Shown piece after piece: positions 25,401-32,830 of a stretch of 50,505 bases of DNA. The stretch is from Arthrobacter gallicola. Lineage in GTDB: Bacteria > Actinomycetota > Actinomycetes > Actinomycetales > Micrococcaceae. The stretch spans positions 6,159 to 56,663 of the forward strand of contig NZ_JACSQD010000002.1 in the NCBI RefSeq assembly GCF_014836775.1, written 5' to 3'. Position 1 is the stretch's first letter. Each line of letters opens with the position of its first letter. The notes under the pieces were generated by a model, which was not told the DNA's origin, made no database searches, and saw only the letters and a list, made by a program, of their open reading frames with translations. The translations under genes and the position numbers were made by a program.

Positions 25401-25411
25401 GTGCACCGGCA

Positions 25412-25495
25412 ACACACGTTCCCACTCTTCGTAACCTCCTGGTGCTGGTGGGATCACACCAGCACCAGGAGTAGTCACAGAGTGGGAACGCGTGT
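25412..25495. repeat. 84-nt near-perfect hairpin between convergent genes
   Basis: Outer arms 25412-25428 and 25479-25495 pair over 17 bp with one mismatch. A 7x7-nt internal loop follows, and inner arms CTCCTGGTGCTGGTG (25436-25450) and CACCAGCACCAGGAG (25457-25471) pair perfectly around a 6-nt loop. There is no U-tract. It may be a bidirectional terminator, an mRNA-stabilising stem, or a palindromic repeat element. Confidence 0.85.
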
Positions 25496-25533
25496 CGTCA
25501 GCCGGCGCTCCCGCTGCCGGCTGATCCCCGGAG

Positions 25534-26772
25534 TTAGACCCGGGAGAACAGCCGCTCGGACGCCAGGCGCGCCCCGGCACCCAGGGACTGGAGCTTGGCG
25601 GCGGCAATCTGCGGATGCAGGCGCCCGCCCAGGCCACAGTCCGTTCCGGCGATCACGTTCTCCGGACCCACCAGCGAGGCGAACCGCTCAATGCGCTGCG
25701 CCACCAGTTCCGGATGCTCCACCACGTTGGTGGCATGGGATACGACGCCGGGAATCAGGAGCTTGCCGTCCGGAAGTGTGGTGTCCTGCCAGAGGGTCCA
25801 CTCGTGCTCATGCCGGACGTTGCCTGCTTCGAAGGAATACGCGCCGGCATTGATGGAAAGCACCAGGTCCACGATGTGGCGGAACTCGATGTCCGTGGTG
25901 TGCGGACCATGCCAGGAACCCCAGCAGACGTGGAAGCGCACCTGGTCCTCCGGCAGCCCGCGCAGGGCGTAGTTCAGCGCCTCGACGCGGATCTGCGTGA
26001 ACTTCCGGTAGTCCTCCACACTGGGTTCCGGGTTGATCTGGTCCCAGTTTTCGGCGATCGACGGGTCATCAATCTGCACCACCAACCCGGCGTCGACAAT
26101 CGCCTGGTATTCCTCACGCAGGACATCCGCCCACGCGTAAATGAATTCTTCCTCCGTGGCGTAGTACTCGTTGCCGATCCGGCTGGCCGATCCCGGTGAG
26201 AGCGCGGTCAGGAACCCGGTGGAAGCTCCGGCAGCGTTCAGCCCGGCCTTGAGGTTCGCGATGTCCGAGGCAATCGCTGCCTGCCCCGTGTAGCGCAGCG
26301 GTCCGGTGGCGGAGGGGAACGCAGTGGCATTCTTGCCGATCTGGATGCCGCTGGACGGATCCTGGTACGCGTCGGCGAAGATCGTCCAGTCCCGCCGGTC
26401 CGCGAAAGAGGTCAGCCGGACGTTCCCCGGTTCGCTGCGGACCGGGGAAGCCAGGATGGGGTTGAACTCGGTCAGTTCCAGCCCCGCTGTGCGCTGGAAA
26501 CTGTAGGTCCACCAGGCGCCGTAGTCGACGTCATAGGACATGGCCTTCCCGTATTCACCGTCGCCGGGAATCGTGATTCCGGCGTCCGTCTGGCGCTGGA
26601 CCAGATCGACGACGGCGTCCGTAAGCAGCCCCTCGAATTCCGGTGTGCGTTCCAGGGTGAAACCGTCCCCGTCAAACCGGCGTGCGGCGTTGGCCGCGAT
26701 GAGCTCCGGAGTGCGCGGCAGGGATCCTGCCTGGGTGGCCTGAATCTGGTCATGGTTGTGCGTGAGCGTCAT
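25534..26772 (-). CDS. Cobalamin-independent methionine synthase II family protein
   Basis: This 412-aa protein is a MetE C-terminal-domain-like methyltransferase. Zinc ligands are visible: His281 and Cys283 in FHVCWGSWHGPH, an acidic residue near Glu315 (YSFEAGN), and Cys379 in GTDCGLG. It lacks the N-terminal half of full-length MetE (~750 aa), so it belongs to the single-domain group. An S-box riboswitch directly upstream argues for a role in methionine or SAM supply. The methyl donor is uncertain. AAAGGA lies in front of the ATG. Confidence 0.88.
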   Translation of the reverse strand: MTLTHNHDQIQATQAGSLPRTPELIAANAARRFDGDGFTLERTPEFEGLLTDAVVDLVQRQTDAGITIPGDGEYGKAMSYDVDYGAWWTYSFQRTAGLELTEFNPILASPVRSEPGNVRLTSFADRRDWTIFADAYQDPSSGIQIGKNATAFPSATGPLRYTGQAAIASDIANLKAGLNAAGASTGFLTALSPGSASRIGNEYYATEEEFIYAWADVLREEYQAIVDAGLVVQIDDPSIAENWDQINPEPSVEDYRKFTQIRVEALNYALRGLPEDQVRFHVCWGSWHGPHTTDIEFRHIVDLVLSINAGAYSFEAGNVRHEHEWTLWQDTTLPDGKLLIPGVVSHATNVVEHPELVAQRIERFASLVGPENVIAGTDCGLGGRLHPQIAAAKLQSLGAGARLASERLFSRV

Positions 26773-26787
26773 TAGCTCTTTTCCTTT

Positions 26788-26880
26788 CCATCGTTCCTGC
26801 CATTAGCACCTTTCCGGACAGGAATTGTCCGGGGGAAGCTGCAGCGTCACGGAGGCAGGTCTCTCAGCTGCTCTTGATGG
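26788..26880 (-). promoter_or_regulatory. SAM-I (S-box) riboswitch
   Basis: Read on the minus strand, P1 closes as CCATC (26880-26876) with GATGG (26792-26788). Between them are ATCAAGAGCAGC, TGAGAGACCTGCC, GTGACGCTGCAGC, a perfect P3 hairpin CCGGACA-ATTCC-TGTCCGG, and the diagnostic AAGGTGCTAATGGCAG. These match the S-box consensus in order. The P1 3' strand abuts the Shine-Dalgarno of the methionine synthase gene, so SAM binding probably blocks translation. Confidence 0.85.
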
Positions 26881-26954
26881 TGTGGTTTAGGGCTCTAATC
26901 CACCGGCAGCGCGGGTGCGCCCCTTCCACGGCCGCAATTGGCCGAGCACCAAGC

Positions 26955-27074
26955 GGAAGGGCTGGTAACAGCATGCACGCTGAAACCGGATTTGGCGAAC
27001 GCCACACACGTGGGTGGGAAACACCACAGGACCCAATCCCGTGTTTGTGAGGCACGTTATGCAAGCCAGCTTCC
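26955..27074 (+). other. Possible structured 5' leader of the 52-aa peptide gene
   Basis: GGAAG (26955-26959) and CTGG (26962-26965) can pair with CCAG and CTTCC (27066-27074). GCAT and ATGC lie inside this, and shorter stems such as GGTG-CACC lie further in. It suggests a long multi-stem RNA ahead of the peptide gene, but matches no riboswitch I recognise. The rest of 26881-27161 shows no gene. Confidence 0.3.
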
Positions 27075-27161
27075 AAGTTCTCTAGCCTTTTTAAGTGGGG
27101 AACGCGGCCGGCATCCGGCTGCCACTCCATCCCGGGAACCCAAACCATAGAAAGGAGGACC

Positions 27162-27320
27162 ATGTTCCAGTCACGGTCCACTCACGGAACCACCAACCGG
27201 ACGACAGCCCTCCTCACGGGCATTGCCATCGCCTCGGCCCTTGTTGCCGGCGGTGTCAGCGCCGTTGAGATGAACTTCGAGTCCGCGCCGGCCATCGCCG
27301 AATCGACCGCCACAGCCTAA
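27162..27320 (+). CDS. 52-aa putative secreted peptide
   Basis: This short gene has the best ribosome binding site in the window, AAAGGAGG, three bases before ATG 27162 (core spacing about 5). The product starts MFQSRSTHGTTNRT, then a hydrophobic stretch ALLTGIAIASALVAGGVSA with a signal-peptidase-like GVSA site, leaving a tail of about 18 mostly small or acidic residues (VEMNFESAPAIAESTATA). It resembles a signal peptide with a tiny mature part. No family is recognised. It could be a secreted signal or a small membrane protein. Confidence 0.7.
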   Translation: MFQSRSTHGTTNRTTALLTGIAIASALVAGGVSAVEMNFESAPAIAESTATA

Positions 27321-27407
27321 GACCCGGGCTCCTGCCGCCCGCCGCTGGCTCAGCGGGGTTTCGGGAGAACCTTGCGGGCTGCGGGCTGGCAGGCGGACGA
27401 TCGGTTT

Positions 27408-28214
27408 ATGGCACTGCAGTTAAGCCCAGCCTGGTGGCAGCTGATGCCACAGATGAGATTTGAACCAACTCCCCGGCGCGTCCGGGCACAGTTGGGTACC
27501 GATACGGTGCTTGATACAACGGGCGCCATACTGGTCTACGAACCGCGGCGGGTGACCCCCGTTTTTGCCGTACCGGCAGAAGACCTGGCTGCGGACCTTG
27601 TCCCGGCTGCTCCGCCTGGAAATAATCCGGAGCCGGCACCGGTCATGGACCCCCGTTTTCCGTTCTCCGTGCACACCACCGACGGCACCGCCTTCGACGT
27701 CGTGACGTCCTCGCAGTCCCTTCCCGGGGCCGCTTTCCGCCCGGACGATCCGGACCTCGGCGGGCACATCCTGCTCGATTTCTCGGCGTTCGACCGCTGG
27801 CTGGAGGAGGACCAGGAAATCAAGGGGCATCCGCGGGACCCATTCCACCGGGTCGATGCCCGTGAATCCTCCCGGACCTCCCGGGTGCAGCTGGACGGAA
27901 TGCTGCTGGCCGAAACCGCCCACCCGCTGTTCGTCTACGAAACGATGGTCCCGGTCCGCACCTACTATCCACGCGAAGACGTGGACTGGAGCCTCCTGGA
28001 ACCCTCAGCCCATCACAGCGTCTGCCCGTACAAGGGATCCGCAACCTACTGGTCGGTGGCCGGGCAGCCGAACGGCCGGGACCTCGCCTGGTCCTACGAA
28101 ACCGTGCTGCCCGATTCGGCGCAGCTGAAGGACCGGGTGTCGTTTTACGACGAGCGCACGGTGGTCTACGTGGACGGCGAGAAACGGGACGTCGCGTCGC
28201 TTTTCCGCTTCTGA
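27408..28214 (+). CDS. Protein with two DUF427 domains
   Basis: This 268-aa protein contains two copies of the DUF427 fold: the first near residues 20-130 and the second near 165-262, the latter with FVYETMVPVRTYYPREDVDW, CPYKGSATYW and DLAWSYETVLP. The CPYKG motif occurs only in the second copy; the first has ILVYEPRRVTPVFAV but no such cysteine, so it may be degenerate. Start at MALQLSPAWW follows GGCGGACG. A strong terminator follows. The biochemical role of DUF427 proteins is unknown. Confidence 0.87.
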   Translation: MALQLSPAWWQLMPQMRFEPTPRRVRAQLGTDTVLDTTGAILVYEPRRVTPVFAVPAEDLAADLVPAAPPGNNPEPAPVMDPRFPFSVHTTDGTAFDVVTSSQSLPGAAFRPDDPDLGGHILLDFSAFDRWLEEDQEIKGHPRDPFHRVDARESSRTSRVQLDGMLLAETAHPLFVYETMVPVRTYYPREDVDWSLLEPSAHHSVCPYKGSATYWSVAGQPNGRDLAWSYETVLPDSAQLKDRVSFYDERTVVYVDGEKRDVASLFRF

Positions 28215-28238
28215 TTCAGGGTCCGCCACCACCGAGCC

Positions 28239-28274
28239 AAAGGGCTGCAGGCAATTTTGCCTGCAGCCCTTTTT
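28239..28274 (+). terminator. Rho-independent terminator
   Basis: AAAGGGCTGCAGGCA (28239-28253) and TGCCTGCAGCCCTTT (28258-28272) form a perfect 15-bp stem with an ATTT loop, followed by T. It ends the DUF427 gene; the A-rich left side would also let it work on the other strand. Confidence 0.9.
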
Positions 28275-28345
28275 GCTGTCCGGCGGCGGTGGAAGAATCA
28301 GGGCAAGACGGCGGAATCGGCACAACGTGCAGGAGCTGATCACAC

Positions 28346-28675
28346 ATGGCCACACCCCAGCGGACCCCCAATGCCGGCCCGAACTACGGCAACGTTCCCG
28401 TCATCGTCTCAGCCGTCATCGCCGGCTTTGTGGCGGTAACGACGGCGGTGGTCTCCACGGGCGGCGCCACGAACACGTTCCGCTGGGAACTGGGACTGGC
28501 GGCCGGCTGCATCGCCTTCATCGTCTGCCTGCTGACCTTCCTGCTGATGATCATTGCCGCGAAACCGAACCCGGAGTCCCTGGGCCGGGGCTCCGGCGTA
28601 AACCGCAGGTTCGGCGCGGTTCCCGGGGCAGAGGACAAAGACCCGGAGGAACCGCGCGGCAACGCGCCGCACTAG
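28346..28675 (+). CDS. Small membrane protein of unknown function
   Basis: This 109-aa protein has two predicted transmembrane helices (VPVIVSAVIAGFVAVTTAVV and LAAGCIAFIVCLLTFLLMII) and a charged C-terminal tail. Its stop codon at 28673-28675 overlaps, on the other strand, the stop that the surface-protein gene would have if its frame were restored (28672-28674). Such tight tail-to-tail spacing supports both genes. No known domain was recognised. Confidence 0.75.
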   Translation: MATPQRTPNAGPNYGNVPVIVSAVIAGFVAVTTAVVSTGGATNTFRWELGLAAGCIAFIVCLLTFLLMIIAAKPNPESLGRGSGVNRRFGAVPGAEDKDPEEPRGNAPH

Positions 28676-28762
28676 CTCCGGCGGCCCCTTCGCCGGGTTC
28701 CTGCCAGGCTGATCCCGCCTGCGGCGATCAACACCGCTCCGAGGGAGAGCAGTCCACCGGCG
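28672..28762 (-). pseudogene. Shifted-frame transmembrane anchor of the surface protein
   Basis: On the minus strand this segment encodes a hydrophobic helix followed by TRRRGRRS and TAG, the standard end of a sortase substrate, but in a frame one base away from the LPSTG part. Adding one G in the CCGG run near 28754-28762 joins them. It is either a real frameshift, a phase-variable site, or a sequencing error. Confidence 0.8.
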
Positions 28763-30476
28763 TTGCAGCACCGGTGCTGGGCAGCTCACGCTTCCCGTAG
28801 TCGAAGCGCTCCCGCGTGATCGTGCTGTACTCGTAGGCGTTGTTCAAGGGCGACTCCACAGCACCGCCCGCGGGGATGATCACGCGTCCGCCTCCGGCGG
28901 CAGTGGCGCTGATGCTGGCGGTTGAACCGTTCGCTGTTTCGGTGACACTGCAGTCCGATCCGGCCGGCAGCTCCGGAAACTCAGTGGTCACAGAACCCGT
29001 CGCACCGGCAGGAATCAGCACCGTGTCCTCGAGGACAGTGGCACCGCCAGCCGTGCAGACGACGGAGATCCGCACCTCGGTCTGCGCGCCGGCCGCTGCT
29101 CCGGTGATGGTCTTGCTCACCCGCAGGGTTCCGGGCGCGAAGCTGTAGTTGTCCGTGACCGCCGCTGCCGCCGTGGTATCCGCGGCGATAACAACCGGGT
29201 CCGGCAGCGCCGTCGTCACCAGAACACTCTGCGTGGCTCCGTTGGCTGGTTCCGTGATGGTGCAGGTGGAGCCGGCGGGGATATTCGTGAACGTCTCCGA
29301 CACGCTGCCTGTAGTCCCGGCCGGCACGGTGACGGTGAACTCGAACCCGGGACCGCAGTCGATGCTGAGCAAAACGTCTCCCTGGCTGCCGGCGGCCGGT
29401 CCCGCGATGGCCTTGGTCACGTTCAGGGCACCCACCGCGTAAAAGGACACCGCGGCGTCCGCACTGGCGGTCAGGTCCCGGGTGGCCGCCAGGATGAGTT
29501 TCTGGGCGGCAGCCGTGCCGGGGGTGGCGCCGTCGTACAGATAGACGTTGCCGGTCTGTACGGTGACCACCGCGCGTGCGGAAACCCCTCCCGGACCGGT
29601 TCCGCCGGAATCGCTGCGGACCCAGAACTGGCTGCCGCTGGCTACGGGATTGACCACCGGGACCGTCCCGGCCGCATCCGAGTACACCGTGAAGCCGGGC
29701 TCAGCGGTCAGGGTGATCTCCGCGGCGTCCTCGGCGGCCGCGGTAAAAGGACCGGCCGCCCCGCCCGCCGGGGCTTCGGCGAGCGCCGGAGTGATGGAGA
29801 TGTCCGGCGCCTCGGGTTCGGTCAGCGGTCCTGCGGTAATGGTGGCGTTGACGATCGCCGTCACCGCCGGCGCCAGCGAATCCGCCGGATTGATGACGTA
29901 GCCATCCGTGAAGAACCAGATAGCTGTCTGGACTGCTGCTGCCTTCTGGTCATTCGTCAGCCCGGCGGGCAGTTCGGTCTCCGGGTAGTAGGTGTTCAGG
30001 ATGCGGTTCACATGGCCGATGTTGGGCACGTTGCCCTCATCCCAGGTTCCGTTCACGTACCCGAGGCCCACCCGGGTCTCCGTCCGCAGGTCAATGCAGT
30101 ACATCTGCGCAGTGTTGGCACCGAGGATATCCGTGGTGTTGATAATCCCGGCAAAGCTGGCGTTGTCAGTTACATACCCCGGCGGAATGCTGGCGGGATA
30201 GCTGTCGATCAACCAGGTTTGCCCTGCAGGCGGCAGGGCGTCCTGCACCGCCTGACTTTCACCGGTGGACGTGATCACAATGTCCGTGTCCGCGGTGTAC
30301 TGCGGGTCATCAACCGGAGCTTCGCTCCCGAGCTCGGCATGAGCAGTCCCGGCCAGCGGCAGGCCCAGCACCAAAAGCGAGAAGAGCACCGCCAGCAGGG
30401 TTGCTGCCCGCGCCTCGCTGCGGTGCGGACGCTGACGCTGGCGGGCAGCAGAATCAGAAGACTGGTCGGCACTCAT
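28728..30476 (-). CDS. Thioester-domain LPXTG surface protein with out-of-frame anchor
   Basis: This 582-aa reading has a long signal peptide (cleavage near AHA-E, residue ~47), then a TED/TQXA-type thioester domain: Cys in QMYCIDLR and Gln in VQTAIWFFTDGY, the pair that forms an internal Cys-Gln thioester in Gram-positive adhesins. Two or three DUF5979-like Ig domains follow (NVTKAIAGPAAGSQGDV, RVSKTITGAAAGAQTEV). LPSTG is the sortase motif, but 13 residues later the frame ends. One base over, LLSLGAVLIAAGG plus an Arg-rich tail reads on to TAG at 28672-28674. A missing G near 28754-28762 would explain it. Confidence 0.85.
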   Translation of the reverse strand: MSADQSSDSAARQRQRPHRSEARAATLLAVLFSLLVLGLPLAGTAHAELGSEAPVDDPQYTADTDIVITSTGESQAVQDALPPAGQTWLIDSYPASIPPGYVTDNASFAGIINTTDILGANTAQMYCIDLRTETRVGLGYVNGTWDEGNVPNIGHVNRILNTYYPETELPAGLTNDQKAAAVQTAIWFFTDGYVINPADSLAPAVTAIVNATITAGPLTEPEAPDISITPALAEAPAGGAAGPFTAAAEDAAEITLTAEPGFTVYSDAAGTVPVVNPVASGSQFWVRSDSGGTGPGGVSARAVVTVQTGNVYLYDGATPGTAAAQKLILAATRDLTASADAAVSFYAVGALNVTKAIAGPAAGSQGDVLLSIDCGPGFEFTVTVPAGTTGSVSETFTNIPAGSTCTITEPANGATQSVLVTTALPDPVVIAADTTAAAAVTDNYSFAPGTLRVSKTITGAAAGAQTEVRISVVCTAGGATVLEDTVLIPAGATGSVTTEFPELPAGSDCSVTETANGSTASISATAAGGGRVIIPAGGAVESPLNNAYEYSTITRERFDYGKRELPSTGAATPVDCSPSERC

Positions 30477-30630
30477 AAGAGACCCTCACTACGCTAGGCA
30501 CGGTGAAATGACGCCGATGGTGAGCATCGGCGAGCACCGACACTATGGATCCCGGTGGCTGTCGACTAGGGGTAATCCCGTTTTTAGTGCCCTGGATCAG
30601 AACTCCGTGCCCGTTCCGGGGGTCTCCGCC

Positions 30631-31275
30631 CTAAGCGCGGATAATCCGCCGTTCCCGCGCGACCGATATGGCCGCCGTGCGGTTATCCACCCCAAGCTTT
30701 TCGTAGATATGCACCAGGTGGGTCTTGACGGTTGCCTCACTGATGAACATGGTCCGGGCAATGGCACGGTTGGACATCCCCGTGGCCAGCAGCTCCATCA
30801 GTTCGATTTCCCGGCTGCTGAGCGACGGCTCGGGATTGCGCAGCCTGCCCATCAACCGGGCAGCGACCTCCGGCGCCAGCGCTGTCTGCCCGGCGGCGGC
30901 GGACCGGACTGCGTTCCGGATCTGCTCCGGCGGCGCGTCCTTGAGCATGTACCCGCTGGCACCTGCTTCCACGGCCGCCAGAATGTCAGCGTCGGTGTCA
31001 TACGTTGTCAGCACCAGCACCGGAAGCCCGGGGTCCGTTTCCTTAATCCGCCGGGTCGCTGTGACCCCATCCATCCCCGGTCCCATCTGCAGGTCCATCA
31101 GCACCAGGTCCACCGGCTGGCCCAGAGCTTTCTCCTTCGCCAGCATCTTCAGGGCTTCATCGCCGTCGCCGGCTTCGGCTGCGACGGAGACACCGTCAAA
31201 ACCTGAGAGCATCGCGCGGAGTCCGGATCGCACCACCGGGTGATCGTCCACCAGCAGCACCCGCAGTTCACTCAT
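30631..31275 (-). CDS. NarL/LuxR-family response regulator
   Basis: This 214-aa protein has a receiver domain (1-120) with the acidic pair DDH at 10-12, phosphoacceptor Asp61 in VLMDLQM, Thr in LTTYD and Lys in LKDAPP. A LuxR HTH follows (SLSSREIELMELLATGMSNRAIARTMFISEATVKTHLVHI, ~155-195). Its ATG overlaps the stop of the kinase gene by a few bases, so it is the cognate regulator. The pair is divergent from an ABC exporter, its likely target. Confidence 0.94.
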   Translation of the reverse strand: MSELRVLLVDDHPVVRSGLRAMLSGFDGVSVAAEAGDGDEALKMLAKEKALGQPVDLVLMDLQMGPGMDGVTATRRIKETDPGLPVLVLTTYDTDADILAAVEAGASGYMLKDAPPEQIRNAVRSAAAGQTALAPEVAARLMGRLRNPEPSLSSREIELMELLATGMSNRAIARTMFISEATVKTHLVHIYEKLGVDNRTAAISVARERRIIRA

Positions 31276-32638
31276 GATTCCGCCGTCCCGCCGTCGATCC
31301 TGTGTCCGGTAAAGCCTCGGCCGGCGTATCCGCTGCCGGCCGCCGGTTTGGCTCCGGTGACAGTGCGCCGGCCGGTTCCGTGCGCAGCGGGAGCCGGATG
31401 CCCAGCACCGTTCCCTCGCCGGGAGCCGACTCCAGGTCCATGCTCCCCCCGAGGGCGGTGACCCGGTCCCGGAGGGAAATCAGCCCGTACCCGGATCCAT
31501 CCGCCCGCGGCTGTTGCCGTGCCGGAACGCCGGACGGATCGAAGCCGCGTCCGTCGTCGAAAATGTCGAGGGTCACGTCCTGTCCCACAAAGCCCAGGGT
31601 AACGACGGCGGTGGAGGCCCCTGCGTGTTGGAGCACATTGGCCAGCGCGGACTGCACCGCCCGGAGGATCGCCACCTCATACGGGGCCGGCAGCTGAACC
31701 GGATCTCCCTCCAGCCTAAACCGGCATTCCAGCGCCTGCCCCTGGGCCGCGGCCTGGTCCTGCACCGCTGCGCAGACCCGCAGCAGGCGGTCCGGCAGGG
31801 ACCCGGCCTCATCCTGGGGGGCCTGCAGGTCCCGGACAAAGCGCCGGGCTTCGGTGAGGTTCTCCGCAGCTGTGGCCTCGACTGTCCGCAGCCGCTCACG
31901 CACGGCTGCCAGGTCACCGGCAGCGAGGGAATTACCGGCTGAGCGGCTGACCAGCACAATGCTCGCCAGCCCCTGGGCCAGGGTGTCGTGGATTTCCCGG
32001 GCCAGCCGCTCCCGTTCTGCCAGGACACCCTGCTCCCGCTGGCTGCGGGCCAGTTCCGCGCGGGTGCGGTGCAGTTCATCCAGCGCCCGGCGCTGGTTGG
32101 TGACTTCGGCGTAGAGGGCCTGGTAGGCCATGCCCATGATGACCGCGAATCCGGCGCCGATCGCCGGGCCCAGCAGCATCGCCGCGTGGAAGGTGCCGGC
32201 GTGCGCCCATTGCGCGGCGACCACTGCCGCCGTCGTCACGCAGACGGCGAGGACCGCGGACCGGACGGACAGCAGCCGCAGCTCCAGGAAAAACAGTGGA
32301 AAGGCCAGCCAGGAGAAGTCCGGGCTGAGCACCATCAGCACTCCCCACAGCCCGGCGACTACAGCCAGCCAGGCCAGGCCGTGCCGCTCGGGGTCGAATC
32401 TGCCGGTCCGCCGGCTGCCCTCCGAAGTCCGCTTTTCCGCCACGGTGCCGGTCACATACACCGCGGCAAGGACCGCTGAAAGGAAGAGTGCGGCGTAGGT
32501 GGTCCAGGACACGGGTGCCATCAGCAGCAGCCGTGCCACGGCAACACCGAGCAGCAGCGCGAATCCCACGTGGAGGGCCAGACGCAGGATTTGCAGGATG
32601 CGCTCGCCGGCCTGCGACCGGCCGAACTCGGCGGACAT
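31268..32638 (-). CDS. NarL-type sensor histidine kinase (HisKA_3)
   Basis: This 456-aa kinase has about six membrane segments (~20-170), a short coiled coil, HisKA_3 with His217 in EIHDTLAQGLASIVLV, and a HATPase domain with DDGRGFDPSG and GSGYGLISLRDRV. The C terminus ends in a Pro/Ala-rich tail. The sensing part is only membrane helices with little exposed loop, as in intramembrane-sensing kinases of cell-envelope stress. Start at MSAEFG (32638) is preferred; MGRSIK at 32698 is possible. The long open frame reaching 33934 is antisense to the permease. Confidence 0.9.
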   Translation of the reverse strand: MSAEFGRSQAGERILQILRLALHVGFALLLGVAVARLLLMAPVSWTTYAALFLSAVLAAVYVTGTVAEKRTSEGSRRTGRFDPERHGLAWLAVVAGLWGVLMVLSPDFSWLAFPLFFLELRLLSVRSAVLAVCVTTAAVVAAQWAHAGTFHAAMLLGPAIGAGFAVIMGMAYQALYAEVTNQRRALDELHRTRAELARSQREQGVLAERERLAREIHDTLAQGLASIVLVSRSAGNSLAAGDLAAVRERLRTVEATAAENLTEARRFVRDLQAPQDEAGSLPDRLLRVCAAVQDQAAAQGQALECRFRLEGDPVQLPAPYEVAILRAVQSALANVLQHAGASTAVVTLGFVGQDVTLDIFDDGRGFDPSGVPARQQPRADGSGYGLISLRDRVTALGGSMDLESAPGEGTVLGIRLPLRTEPAGALSPEPNRRPAADTPAEALPDTGSTAGRRNHE

Positions 32639-32830
32639 ATCCGCCAGCCTAGCCACCCCTGACGGGCGCCGCATCAACCGTTTGATTGACCGGCCCATCA
32701 ACCGGACGGTTCCGCCGGACCGCCCGCCCAGCCGATGCCGCAGGGGCCGCCTGACAGGAGAGTGGAGAGGGAGGGAACAGCCCAGTCTGCATCTGACGAA
32801 GAAACAACAGCACAACGAAGGAAACAGCCC

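Noticed and set aside
26788..26880. Cobalamin riboswitch for the methionine synthase gene
   Set aside because: The segments match S-box order and the GGTGCTAAT motif; no B12-box sequence is present.
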